This document shows, piece after piece, positions 8,137 through 16,549 of a stretch of DNA of 64,000 bases; position 1 is the stretch's first letter, and each line of letters begins with the position of its first letter. This stretch comes from Paraburkholderia sp. CNPSo 3272. GTDB taxonomy: Bacteria > Pseudomonadota > Gammaproteobacteria > Burkholderiales > Burkholderiaceae. The DNA lies in contig NZ_JAMBPQ010000018.1 of the NCBI RefSeq assembly GCF_024206495.1, positions 1 through 64,000 of the forward strand, in the 5' to 3' direction. The translations under genes were made by a program, and so were the position numbers. Below the pieces are notes generated by a model, which saw only the letters and a list, made by a program, of their open reading frames with translations, had not been told where the DNA came from and searched no databases.

Positions 8137-9008
8137 CCAGGCGGAACGCTCAGCGCTTCGACAACGTCGAGTACCACGTAGAAGACGACGTGGCCGTCCT
8201 CGCGATGAACCACCCGCCAGTCAATGGGCTGGGCCTCGGAGTTCGTCGCGGGCTCGTCGCTGCGTTCGAAGCGGCGCGGCACGATCCGGAGGTTCGAGCG
8301 ATAGTGCTCAAAGGCGGCGGCCGTGGCTTCTCTGCAGGCGGCGACATCCGCGAATTCGGCACGCCCGCTGCGGCGGCAGCCCCCGCGTTGTCGCTGCACG
8401 TTCATCCGGTGATCGAGGCGAGCGAGAAGCCGGTTGTCGCCGCTATCCACGGATTTGCCATTGGCGGTGGGCTGGAAACGGCGCTGGTCTGCCATTACCG
8501 GCTCGTGGCGGACAATGCGCAGATCGGGCTGCCGGAGTGCAGGCTTGGTGTAATCCCTTTGTCCGGGACGCAGCGTTTGCCGCGTGTGCTGGGTTTCGCA
8601 AAATCGATTGAATTCATTCTTGGCGCGCAAATCGTGACCGCGAGTACGTTCGCCGGAACAGCGCTATTCGACCGAATCGTCGAGGGCGATGAGCAGCACG
8701 TGTTGCGCATGGCGATCGAACTGGCGCGAGAGAAGATCGGCAGCGCGGCATTGCCATTGATAAGCCGGCTGCCATTGCCGGATCAGGATCCGGGTTCCAT
8801 TGTCGCCAGGGCGCGCGCATGCGTCGCCCGGGGCGATGCGATAGAAATCAAGTGCCTGGATGCCATCGCCGCCGCCGCCGAGTCGGCTGATTTCGAGGCG
8901 GGCCTGGCTGCGGCGCGTGCGATTTACGATCGGCTCGCTGCGTCCGATGAGATGTCGAGGCAGCGAGATCTTTTTCTCAAGTCGCGCCAGGACAACCACG
9001 CGCGATAA
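8133..9008 (+). CDS. Enoyl-CoA hydratase/isomerase family protein
   Basis: Crotonase-fold enzyme, 291 aa from the ATG at 8133, which overlaps the upstream stop. The oxyanion-hole segment GRGFSAGGDIREF and the AIGGGLETAL segment are present. Both canonical catalytic glutamates are retained, in GGGLETAL and LPECRLG, followed by IPLSGTQRLPR. A true 2-enoyl-CoA hydratase is therefore likely. The closest family resemblance is to the hydratase half of FadB/FadJ-type multifunctional proteins, with a C-terminal extension after the crotonase core but no dehydrogenase domain. It converges with the ligase gene ending at 9027. Confidence 0.85.
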   Translation: MTRRNAQRFDNVEYHVEDDVAVLAMNHPPVNGLGLGVRRGLVAAFEAARHDPEVRAIVLKGGGRGFSAGGDIREFGTPAAAAAPALSLHVHPVIEASEKPVVAAIHGFAIGGGLETALVCHYRLVADNAQIGLPECRLGVIPLSGTQRLPRVLGFAKSIEFILGAQIVTASTFAGTALFDRIVEGDEQHVLRMAIELAREKIGSAALPLISRLPLPDQDPGSIVARARACVARGDAIEIKCLDAIAAAAESADFEAGLAAARAIYDRLAASDEMSRQRDLFLKSRQDNHAR

Positions 9009-9026
9009 GTGCCGGCTGAACTGCCG

Positions 9027-10607
9027 CTAGGTGGAAAGCTGCTTGCGCAGGTCGCCTTTTCGCACCTTTCCCGATGGCGTGCGCGGCAGTTCTGCGACGA
9101 TGCAAAGGTGCTCAGGGGTCTTTTGCTTCGCCACGCCCGCGGCAGCAAAGTGGGTTTGAACCGCGCTCAGGTCGAGTGTCGTGTGTTCGTGCAAGACGAC
9201 TACTGCACAAACTCTTTCGCCGTAGCGGGCGTCGGGTTGGGCCACGACGGCGACATCGCGCACTGCGGGGTGAGTGGCAAGCACGCGCTCCACTTCAAGC
9301 GACGAGATGTTTTCTCCACCGCGAATTACGATGTCCTTCTTTCGGTCCGTAATGGTCAGGCAGCTGCTTTCGTCGAGATGACCAATATCGCCAGTCCGAA
9401 ACCATCCGTCGAGAGTGAATGCCGCCGCATTGAGTGCCGGGTCCGTGTAGCGGACGAACAACTCCGGTCCCGTGATGAGAATCTCGCCATCGTGGCCCGC
9501 AGGCAGGTCGCGGTCCAACTCGTCGACAACGCGCACTTGAGAACCGGGCTGAACGCGCCCGTCCGTATTGGCTCGAATTTCAAAAGGGAAATCGGCCCAG
9601 CCAACGCTCACCGTCGAGTGCTCGGTCAACCCATAAGCGCGTGTTCCCGTAAATCCCGCGCGATCGGCCAGTGCGACGTGCTCGGGCGTGACGCCCGTGC
9701 CGCCCAGACCGTAAGACACGAGCGACGCCAGGCTGCGGCCGTCGTGATGGGCGGCATCAAGGAGTCCTTGAAGATGGAACGGCGTGCCGCCTGAAAGGCG
9801 CACGCGATGCTCTTCGATGAGCCGCGCGGCGAGCGGGGCGTCCCATCGGTCCATGAACACCATCTCGGTGCCGGTGACGAACGGGCGCAACAGAAAATTG
9901 AAGCCCGCGATGTGCCCGGCGGGGAAGGGCGTGAGGTAAGGCCCAGGCCCGTCGATGAACGGAATCCGCCACTCTGCGCCAACGGTGCGATGCGAGTGCT
10001 GAACGCCTTTGGGCGAAGCCGTCGTTCCCGATGTGTACAGCAGCAGGCAGATGTCTTCCGTCGTTGGCGCGTCCCCCGGATGCCGATCGTGCGTTGTCGC
10101 GGCGAGCCGTTGCAGCGCATCGAACGTGATGCCGTTCGCGGGCGCCCGATCGCCAACGACGATAACGCGCTCAAGATCGGGTGGGTCGCCCAGCGCGGCG
10201 ATACGCTCCAGGTAGTCCGTGCCGCACCAGAGGTCGGGCACGCAGAGAAATCGGGCGCGCGACTGCCGCAGGATGAAGCCAACTTCGGCTGGACCATAGA
10301 TGTGGACGATCGGCACGAGCACGGCACCGATCTCGAGTGCAGCCAGATACAGCAGCGCCGTCTCGCGCTGTGTGGGGAGCTGTATCGCGATCACGTCGCC
10401 TCGACGCAGTCCGATCGCTCGCAGCGCCCTGGCGATTTCTCTCGCGCCGCGCAGCAGGGACTGCGTTGTGCACGTGTAGGCGCCGCCTTGGGTATGAAAA
10501 TGTAGCGGCGTGGCGCCGTGCTGCTCGACGGCGCGTGCAATCAGCGCCGAGAGAGGCAACTCACTCGACCACGGCGCAGTTGTCGATCCGCGCATGTCGG
10601 GTTTCAT
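9027..10607 (-). CDS. AMP-dependent acyl-CoA synthetase (CoA ligase)
   Basis: Adenylate-forming ligase, 526 aa, activating a carboxylic acid with ATP and CoA. The P-loop-like YTSGTTASPKGV, YGLTEHS, the GWFRTGDIGHL hinge region, DRKKDIVIRGGENIS and the catalytic Lys in TPSGKVRKGDL are intact. The ATG at 10607 overlaps the stop of the hydrolase gene upstream (ATGA), so that start is preferred to an in-frame GTG further upstream. Last gene of the NmrA-hydrolase-ligase operon. It resembles the cyclohexanecarboxylate/medium-chain acid ligase group in style; the substrate is not determinable. Confidence 0.9.
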   Translation of the reverse strand: MKPDMRGSTTAPWSSELPLSALIARAVEQHGATPLHFHTQGGAYTCTTQSLLRGAREIARALRAIGLRRGDVIAIQLPTQRETALLYLAALEIGAVLVPIVHIYGPAEVGFILRQSRARFLCVPDLWCGTDYLERIAALGDPPDLERVIVVGDRAPANGITFDALQRLAATTHDRHPGDAPTTEDICLLLYTSGTTASPKGVQHSHRTVGAEWRIPFIDGPGPYLTPFPAGHIAGFNFLLRPFVTGTEMVFMDRWDAPLAARLIEEHRVRLSGGTPFHLQGLLDAAHHDGRSLASLVSYGLGGTGVTPEHVALADRAGFTGTRAYGLTEHSTVSVGWADFPFEIRANTDGRVQPGSQVRVVDELDRDLPAGHDGEILITGPELFVRYTDPALNAAAFTLDGWFRTGDIGHLDESSCLTITDRKKDIVIRGGENISSLEVERVLATHPAVRDVAVVAQPDARYGERVCAVVVLHEHTTLDLSAVQTHFAAAGVAKQKTPEHLCIVAELPRTPSGKVRKGDLRKQLST

Positions 10608-11452
10608 GCCAGCAACGCCCGCAAGAGGCTCACGAGCGCAAGCGGCTGGTCGAGCATCATGTGATGGCCCGCGCGCGGCATCGTGATGGGCCCTTTCGCG
10701 CCGGGAATCGCCGCTACGATGTGGCGCGCGCGATCCGCGCTGACCACGCTGCTGCACTCGGCGTGAACATAGCTCACTGGAACTGTGATCCGGGTCAGCA
10801 GGTCCTCCTCGCCTTCAACCGGCTGGAGATCCCGCAGCTTCGGGTCGAAGCGCCACACCCAGCCTTCGTCGGTTTGGCGCAGCGATGTCTGCGCGAGATG
10901 TTCGAGAAGCCACGGTGCGCAAGCCTGCTCGGGGATGAGGCGAAAGCGGCTGACGGCGGTATGCCAGTCCGGATAGGGGCGCGGAGGCGGCCGGCGTTCC
11001 ACGGCAGGCAAGCTGTCGCCGCGCAGCATGAAATACGAATCGAGCACGATGGCATGCGAAAGACGATCGGGAAAAGTCGCACACGCCTGCAGCAGGCGCG
11101 ATCCGCCGAAGCTGTGACCGACCGCGACGCATGGACCGCAGCCGATTGCGTCCACGACGGCTACGAGGTCGCGCACGAAAACGTCTGCGCCGTATTCCTG
11201 CCTGTAGCCGCTGTCGCCCATACCGCTGAAATCGAGAGCGTACACGCGAAAGCGGTCGGTGAAGAACGGCGCAATGAAGTCCCACCAGTGCGTGTGCCCC
11301 AGGAAGCCGTGCGCGAAGATGAGCGGAGGTTTTTCAGTGTCTGCGGCATTCCAGGAGACATAGTGCACTGTAGCCCCGCCCGCCTCGGTGAAATGGGAGC
11401 GGCGTGGCTGGCTCATGACGAGTTCGAACCAGGAGGGAACACTGATATTCAT
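10604..11452 (-). CDS. Alpha/beta-fold hydrolase
   Basis: 282 aa alpha/beta hydrolase. The nucleophile elbow GHSFGG, the oxyanion region AHGFLGHTHWW and a late His in PRAGHHMM give a complete Ser-Asp-His set. It could cleave an ester, a lactone or a carbon-carbon bond (meta-cleavage-type), or act as a thioesterase. It overlaps the CoA-ligase gene by 4 bp, and the NmrA-like gene ends 40 bp upstream. Such coupling to a ligase suggests it releases an acid that is then activated. The first ATG is used, but its ribosome-binding site is weak; a start 12 codons later is possible. Confidence 0.85.
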   Translation of the reverse strand: MNISVPSWFELVMSQPRRSHFTEAGGATVHYVSWNAADTEKPPLIFAHGFLGHTHWWDFIAPFFTDRFRVYALDFSGMGDSGYRQEYGADVFVRDLVAVVDAIGCGPCVAVGHSFGGSRLLQACATFPDRLSHAIVLDSYFMLRGDSLPAVERRPPPRPYPDWHTAVSRFRLIPEQACAPWLLEHLAQTSLRQTDEGWVWRFDPKLRDLQPVEGEEDLLTRITVPVSYVHAECSSVVSADRARHIVAAIPGAKGPITMPRAGHHMMLDQPLALVSLLRALLA

Positions 11453-11492
11453 TGCAGCTCATCCATTGAGCAAGGAGTGTTTCGCAAACCAG

Positions 11493-12410
11493 TCAGACGA
11501 ATTTGATGTGCTGTCGATTCGCGTCGATCCATTCCGTCATCGAGGTCAACTGGACACCACGTTCGGAGAGCGAATCGATGTCGACACGATATCCGACCAC
11601 GTTGATCCATTCCTGCGCATTCACCCAGCCCGGCACGAGTCCCTTTGCTCGTGCCTCGTCCGGCGAGACGTGCGAAACGCTAATCTGCGTGCCCAGAACC
11701 TGGCCGAGACGATTTCCCACTTCAGACATCGTGAGCTTCTCCGCAGCCAGCGGTACGGTCTTTGCATGCCAGCGTTGCGCATCGTTGAGCGCGCTGGCTG
11801 CAAGCGCACCCACGTCGTCAGCGGCAATCCAGTCGAGTCGCGAGTCGGGCAGCAACGCGCTGAGCAGTACGCGTTCGCGCAGGTGCGGAAACATTGCGCG
11901 CGCTTTGGGTTCAGCGAGATTGTCCATCATGAATGCCGGTTGCAAGACAGTCCATGATTCGAAACCCGCGGAGCGAACGGCTTCCTCGACGTCCCATTTG
12001 TCCGTCCAGTATTTTTGATTCCAACGCTTTTCGCTCCAGCCCGGAAACGTCAAATGATTGCCGGCCTGCGCCACGGAGGTGTGGACGAATTGCGGGACGC
12101 CTGCTTTGCGCGCTGCGTCGATTAGCGTGAAACCCTGGCGGCGTTCGCGATCGCTATGATCGAAATTGGGAAGGAGAACGGAAAAGACGGAGCGGACGCC
12201 CTTCAGTGCTTTTTCGAGCGAGTCACGCTCATCCAGATCGCCCTTGAGGGCCTGCGCGTTCATTGCGACGAGCGCCCGTGCCGCCGGCGAATCTGGATCG
12301 CGAGTCAGGAAGCGAACCGTTCGTCCAGCCGCGAGGAGGCGGCGAGCCGTTGCACCCCCTTGCATGCCAGTAGCGCCGATGACGAGTATCGCGTCGGATG
12401 AATCGGTCAT
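11493..12410 (-). CDS. NmrA-like NAD(P)-binding protein
   Basis: 305 aa extended SDR of the NmrA/isoflavone-reductase-like type. The N-terminal dinucleotide loop GATGMQGGA follows a short strand (AILVIGATG), and FLTRDPDSPAARAL matches the NADP-interacting region of this family. There is no classical Tyr-xxx-Lys motif, as usual for NmrA proteins, which act either as redox sensors or as reductases. The ATG at 12410 is chosen because the upstream extension is low-complexity and GGA lies about 8 nt before this ATG. First gene of the minus-strand operon with the hydrolase and ligase. Confidence 0.82.
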   Translation of the reverse strand: MTDSSDAILVIGATGMQGGATARRLLAAGRTVRFLTRDPDSPAARALVAMNAQALKGDLDERDSLEKALKGVRSVFSVLLPNFDHSDRERRQGFTLIDAARKAGVPQFVHTSVAQAGNHLTFPGWSEKRWNQKYWTDKWDVEEAVRSAGFESWTVLQPAFMMDNLAEPKARAMFPHLRERVLLSALLPDSRLDWIAADDVGALAASALNDAQRWHAKTVPLAAEKLTMSEVGNRLGQVLGTQISVSHVSPDEARAKGLVPGWVNAQEWINVVGYRVDIDSLSERGVQLTSMTEWIDANRQHIKFV

Positions 12411-12541
12411 GACTATTCCGGTGATCGAACTATAGAGGTAGGCCAGCCGTGTCGTTGCTGGTCGCATAGCGCACGAAGTCACTCGCCAGGCGACAGGTCA
12501 TCGCACGAGCGGGCTGGAGTCGTGCTGTTGTTCTAATATTA

Positions 12542-12552
12542 GCACGATGTTC
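12542..12552 (-). promoter_or_regulatory. GAACNNNRTTC-like element upstream of the NmrA operon
   Basis: GCACGATGTTC at 12542-12552 differs by one base from the GAACNNNGTTC consensus and is identical, over all 11 bp, to the element at 20549-20559. It lies 132 bp before the NmrA start, next to the palindrome CTAATATTAG and inside CGTGCT...AGCACG arms. The -10/-35 boxes are not clear here. Confidence 0.45.
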
Positions 12553-12637
12553 AGGAAAAGATATGGGGCGAGCGACACGGGCGTACAGGAGCGCGAAGCG
12601 GAAAGACGAAGCTTCGTCTTTCCGCGTGACAGGACGA

Positions 12638-13621
12638 TCAATGCTGCGGCCGCAGCGTTTGAACGAGGCCGCCTTCATGGGCGACGATCACTTCGCAGCC
12701 CGGCTGATAAACGTCGGCAATCTCGTCGCCGCGCACGCGGTTGCCCTGGAAACCGCGCAAATAGCTCGTTTCGTCGAGCCGCAGGGCATGGTCGCCATCC
12801 GCGTCGCGCACAACGATCCGGTCGGGCGCGATAGACGTGAGCGTGCCCACGTAGGGCAGCCGCGGCGCGAACGGGAAACTGCCGCCTTGCGGCAGGATGC
12901 GCGTGTCGAGCGAAAGGCGGAAGCGCCCGGAATGATTGCTGAGCCCGGAATGCGGCGTGCGCCGGCTCATCAACAGGACGTCGCCCAGGCGGTAGTTCGT
13001 GCGGCGCCATGCGTCTTCGGGCACGCTCGCAAGGTCGATGGGAATGATCTTGTCGCCGTCCTTCTTATGCAGGCACGCAAGCTTGTGCAGCCCTTCCGCT
13101 ACGGCCAGCCCACCGACTTGCGCATCGATATCGCTGAGTGGAATCCAGCAAATGATGAAGTCGAGGCGGTCGCTGTAGATCGCATCTTCGTGAATAAAGT
13201 CGAAGCGCGTGCGGTTTTTGTCGATGGCGGGCGGCGAAGTGCGGTATTCGGTAAACGGCACCCAATAAAGCGGTACCTCGAAGAGCCGCTGGAAGAATGC
13301 GCGAGTTGCGGGGTCTTCCATCACCGTTCGCGCGGCGCGCTGCTCATTCATTTCCTTCACGGGAAAGAAGCTGAAATTTTCGCGCTCCTTGCCGGTCCAT
13401 CGCACGTCCCGATCGTTACGGTCTACGAAGCCGTTGCGATCGAGGTGGTCAACGAGCAGCGCGCGCATGCGTTCGAGCGGCTCGTGGTCCAGTACGTCGC
13501 GGAAGAACAGGTAGCCGTCTTCGTCCCAGCGTTGTTGCAACGCGGCGTGATCGCCGAGCAGATCGTTCGAAACGTTGAATTCGCGCATCGTCGGCACGAT
13601 ATCCACGATTGGTGTGCTCAC
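12638..13621 (-). CDS. Phytanoyl-CoA dioxygenase (PhyH) family protein
   Basis: Fe(II)/2-oxoglutarate-dependent oxygenase, 327 aa. The iron-binding facial triad is visible as H144-E-D146 (FIHEDAIYSD) and the distal His in RTPHSG (about 224), with Arg in GRFRLSLDTR as the likely 2-oxoglutarate anchor. It would hydroxylate a C-H bond, classically alpha or beta to a CoA thioester or in a free acid. The start is a GTG at 13621 with GGAG 7 nt upstream; the longer frame reading into the CMD gene is rejected. It lies 40 bp downstream of the CMD gene in the same operon. Confidence 0.85.
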   Translation of the reverse strand: MSTPIVDIVPTMREFNVSNDLLGDHAALQQRWDEDGYLFFRDVLDHEPLERMRALLVDHLDRNGFVDRNDRDVRWTGKERENFSFFPVKEMNEQRAARTVMEDPATRAFFQRLFEVPLYWVPFTEYRTSPPAIDKNRTRFDFIHEDAIYSDRLDFIICWIPLSDIDAQVGGLAVAEGLHKLACLHKKDGDKIIPIDLASVPEDAWRRTNYRLGDVLLMSRRTPHSGLSNHSGRFRLSLDTRILPQGGSFPFAPRLPYVGTLTSIAPDRIVVRDADGDHALRLDETSYLRGFQGNRVRGDEIADVYQPGCEVIVAHEGGLVQTLRPQH

Positions 13622-13661
13622 AAATTGTCTCCTCAGGTCGCGGGCGCACTTTGCCGCTGTC

Positions 13662-14090
13662 TCACAGCAATCCGCGTTCTTCCGAAGTGCGGGTGGTAGT
13701 GTCGATGCCCAGTTCCCGCAGCGTCTCGAGTACCGCCGTGGTGGCGGAGGCGACAGCCGGGAAGCCCGCATACGGCAGCGCCTGGATAAGCACACCTTCG
13801 AGTTCGCGAGCACTCAGACCGTTGCGCACGGCAATGCGGACGTGGTTCTTCAGTTCGAGTGTCTGCCGGCTGGCGATCAGGATGCCGAGCGTCACGAGGC
13901 TGCGCTGCTTGCGCTCGAGCTTGTCGTCGCCCCATACGTCCGCGAACGCGTAATTGACGGCAAGGCGTGAAATATCGGCGCCGAAGCCGGTGGACTCGCT
14001 TGCGGCGCGCAAGCCGGCTGCCTTGTCTTCACCCATGATCTCGCCGAATACCTTTAGACCATAGGCGTGCTTTTCTTCGAGGCTCTTCAT
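13662..14090 (-). CDS. Carboxymuconolactone decarboxylase (CMD/AhpD-like) family protein
   Basis: 142 aa all-helical protein of the CMD family. KQRSLVTLGILIASRQTLELKNHVRIAVRNG is the characteristic region (shown here in part as KNHVRIAVRNG). There is no CxxC pair, so it is closer to the decarboxylase-like branch than to AhpD peroxidases. ATG with GGAG 8 nt upstream. First gene of the operon with the PhyH oxygenase, divergent from the GlxA-type regulator. Whether it decarboxylates a lactone here is unknown. Confidence 0.82.
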   Translation of the reverse strand: MKSLEEKHAYGLKVFGEIMGEDKAAGLRAASESTGFGADISRLAVNYAFADVWGDDKLERKQRSLVTLGILIASRQTLELKNHVRIAVRNGLSARELEGVLIQALPYAGFPAVASATTAVLETLRELGIDTTTRTSEERGLL

Positions 14091-14270
14091 TTGCGTCTCC
14101 TGTTTACCGCGGCGGCGCGGCTATTGGCGGCGGGTAGCGGCTGCGCTTTTCCCGCCATTCTTTTCGCTGGCAATAATGACGATGATGCGTGCTAAGATCG
14201 CCGCGAAAGAGGATCAAATTCTGCATATAAGGGGATCGAAATTCGCAAGTCCGCCGCGCCGACTGAGCCA

Positions 14271-15245
14271 GTGAAAGACGTTGCCGCGCTCGTGCTGCCA
14301 GGCAGCTACCTGTCGAGCGTGGGCGCGCTGGTAGATGGATTTGCGCTCATTGCGCGACATGTATTTACGCAGTTTGCGCCGCCGTACCGGCATACGATGA
14401 AGACGCAGGTGCGCCTGTTGAGCGCCACTGCCGGCGGTCTCGAGTTCGCCGGCGGCCGAAAGATGGATAGCGACGGCGACTTGCTGGGCGATGCCGAGTA
14501 CAGCATCGTCTACGTACCAGCCTTTGCAGTGACTAGCGAAGAGGCGCTCGTTACGCTGCTCGACCACGCACAGCCGGTAACGGAGTGGCTGCGTTGGCAA
14601 CGTGCCCGCGGCGCGGTATTGGCCGCAAGCGGTACGGCGGTGTTGCTGCTCGCGCAGGCAGGCTTTCTCGACGACGGCCCTGCGGCTGTTCCGCGAGTGC
14701 TCAGGGGCTTGCTCCGGTCGCGCTATCCGAAGGTGCGCGTGGACACGGGCGTCACGATCGCCGAGCACGGCGGCGCTCACACCTGCAGCGTGCCAGCAAG
14801 CGAATGGCAACTCGTGGCGCGCCTCGTCGATCGTGCGATTTCACCGCATACCGCCCAATGGCTCGCTTCGACGACAGGCACGGATGGCGAGCGCGAGGAA
14901 GGCCGCCTGTCGAGTGATGATCCGCTCGTGAGCAGCGCGCAGTTCTGGCTCGCACAGCGTTTCGCTCAGGACTTCAAGATCAGCGAACTGGCGGACGTGC
15001 TGGCCGTCAGTCACGCCACGTTGCTGCGCCGCTTTACGCGAAGCCTCGGCATGACGCCGCGGGCTTATGCAAGCTCACTGCGTATCGAGTCAGCAAAGAG
15101 AATGCTGCGCAACACACAGGTCTCCATCGAGCAGATCGCCGTTATGGTCGGGTATTCAGATGTGCGCGCGTTTCGCAACATCTTCCACAAATACGTTGCG
15201 ATGAGTCCTTCTGCGTATCGACGGCGTGGCGCGGGCCGCGAATGA
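14271..15245 (+). CDS. GlxA-family transcriptional regulator (DJ-1/PfpI + AraC HTH)
   Basis: 324 aa. The N-terminal half (about 1-190) has the DJ-1/PfpI-like fold of GlxA/FtrA regulators, with VAALVLPGSYLSSV at the first strand and AASGTAVLLLAQAGFLD in the elbow region; the usual elbow Cys is replaced by Ser/Gly (AASGT), so it is probably a sensor rather than an enzyme. The C-terminal part (about 220-320) is an AraC-type double HTH ending in SMSPSAYRRR style (here AMSPSAYRRR). GTG start with a weak GAG site; the start is uncertain. Divergent from the CMD-PhyH operon, which it may control. Confidence 0.84.
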   Translation: MKDVAALVLPGSYLSSVGALVDGFALIARHVFTQFAPPYRHTMKTQVRLLSATAGGLEFAGGRKMDSDGDLLGDAEYSIVYVPAFAVTSEEALVTLLDHAQPVTEWLRWQRARGAVLAASGTAVLLLAQAGFLDDGPAAVPRVLRGLLRSRYPKVRVDTGVTIAEHGGAHTCSVPASEWQLVARLVDRAISPHTAQWLASTTGTDGEREEGRLSSDDPLVSSAQFWLAQRFAQDFKISELADVLAVSHATLLRRFTRSLGMTPRAYASSLRIESAKRMLRNTQVSIEQIAVMVGYSDVRAFRNIFHKYVAMSPSAYRRRGAGRE

Positions 15246-15258
15246 AACCGGTCGGCAT

Positions 15259-16239
15259 TCAGGCCGCAAATGCGTCGAGTTCCGCTTTGCCGGTGTCGGT
15301 CGAGCGAAACTGTTCGAGCAGGTAATCCACAAAAACCCTGACTTTCGCGGGCAGATACTGGCGGTGGGGATAGTGCACGTAAATGCGCGGCCCCGTACCA
15401 TCAGCCTCGTCGCCGCGCACCCTGTATTCGGCGAGGACGATTTTGAGTGCTCCGGTGCGCAGATACGGCAGCACAACGGGCACGGATGACGGCGTGATCC
15501 CGGCGCCGCTGAGCGCCGCGACGAGGCCGGTGTCCGGCTGGCCTGCCACGGTTAAACGCCCGCGGGGATGGTGAACGAACGTCCTGTTCTTCCGGGCGCC
15601 GCGCGTTCGCATGCTTCCCGGCGAGCGTTCGAGATGCAGCGCGGCGAGTCCGAACGGCATGCGGATGCCGACGAACTGGTGTTCCGCCAGTTCATCCGGC
15701 GAATGAGGCACGCCTTTGCGTTCGAGGTAATCCGGGCTCGCGACCAGTACGATGGGGTAATCGCACAGCGGACGGGAGACATGATTGGTTCCGCGTCCCC
15801 GCGCATGCTGAATACTGACGTCGACGCCGTCGTTGACCAGGCTTGGCGCAATTTCGTCATAGCTGATGTCGATTTCGACGAGCGGATAGCGTTGCAGAAA
15901 CTCTGCGATCACCGGAGTCAGGCAATGCCTCCCAAACGTCGGCGTGACGGAGACCTTGATCAATCCCTCCGGATGCTCCGGGCTGCGCCGCACATCCGCG
16001 ACGGCTTCGTCGAGCTGACTCAACAATGGCGCCACCCGTTGATAGAACTGGCGCCCTTCGCTCGTGAGGCTCAGCTTGCGTGTGGTCCGGTTGAAAAGGC
16101 GCACGCCCAGTTCACGCTCCAGCGCGGCAATGCTCTTGCTTATGGCAGGCGGGGTGACCTGGAGGCGGGTTGCCGCCGCGATGAAGCTGCCGCAGCGGAC
16201 GGCCTGAACGAAAGGCTGCAGGTTCCTAATTTCTGGCAT
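15259..16239 (-). CDS. LysR-family transcriptional regulator
   Basis: 326 aa LTTR. The N-terminal winged HTH is clear (FVQAVRCGSFIAAATRLQVT, then AISKSIAALERELGVRLFNR), followed by the effector-binding domain (VSVTPTFGRHCL, then ISYDEIAPSLVNDGVDVSIQ). The ATG at 16239 begins MPEIRNLQPFV, the usual distance before the HTH; a start 12 codons earlier is possible. It carries its own promoter with a GAACNNNRTTC-type element at the start site (16387-16429). It converges, 13 bp apart, with the GlxA-type gene. Confidence 0.87.
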   Translation of the reverse strand: MPEIRNLQPFVQAVRCGSFIAAATRLQVTPPAISKSIAALERELGVRLFNRTTRKLSLTSEGRQFYQRVAPLLSQLDEAVADVRRSPEHPEGLIKVSVTPTFGRHCLTPVIAEFLQRYPLVEIDISYDEIAPSLVNDGVDVSIQHARGRGTNHVSRPLCDYPIVLVASPDYLERKGVPHSPDELAEHQFVGIRMPFGLAALHLERSPGSMRTRGARKNRTFVHHPRGRLTVAGQPDTGLVAALSGAGITPSSVPVVLPYLRTGALKIVLAEYRVRGDEADGTGPRIYVHYPHRQYLPAKVRVFVDYLLEQFRSTDTGKAELDAFAA

Positions 16240-16386
16240 CGTCAATTTTTCGGGCAATACCAACGCAGCAACCACAGCAAACCATCAGTTCATGGTCCTG
16301 CAGTTCGTATTCACGCTTTGAATTGTTCTCTTGCCCCATGCCTCTTCCAGATCGACCGGGCGGCCCCGTCTATTATTCGTAAATTA

Positions 16387-16429
16387 GAACGACATTCAAA
16401 AATGTATGTCGAACCATGGCCGACGTCAA
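16387..16429 (-). promoter_or_regulatory. Sigma-70 promoter with GAACNNNRTTC-type element, LysR gene (minus)
   Basis: Read on the minus strand: TTGACG (16429-16424), 17-bp spacer, TACATT (16406-16401), three bases, then GAATGTCGTTC (16397-16387; plus strand GAACGACATTC). The element sits where transcription should start, 148 bp before the LysR ATG. It lies in the 310-bp gap between the two divergent LysR genes, which otherwise contains no gene. Confidence 0.72.
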
Positions 16430-16549
16430 GTCCGGATACGCCCGATGCGGCCTACGTTCAACAATGTGACCAGGGTTCATCCGCAGTGCACCGCGGTGGA
16501 ACAAAGGCGATATGCTGGCGGCACGCCAATATCGAAGTCATATCGAGCC

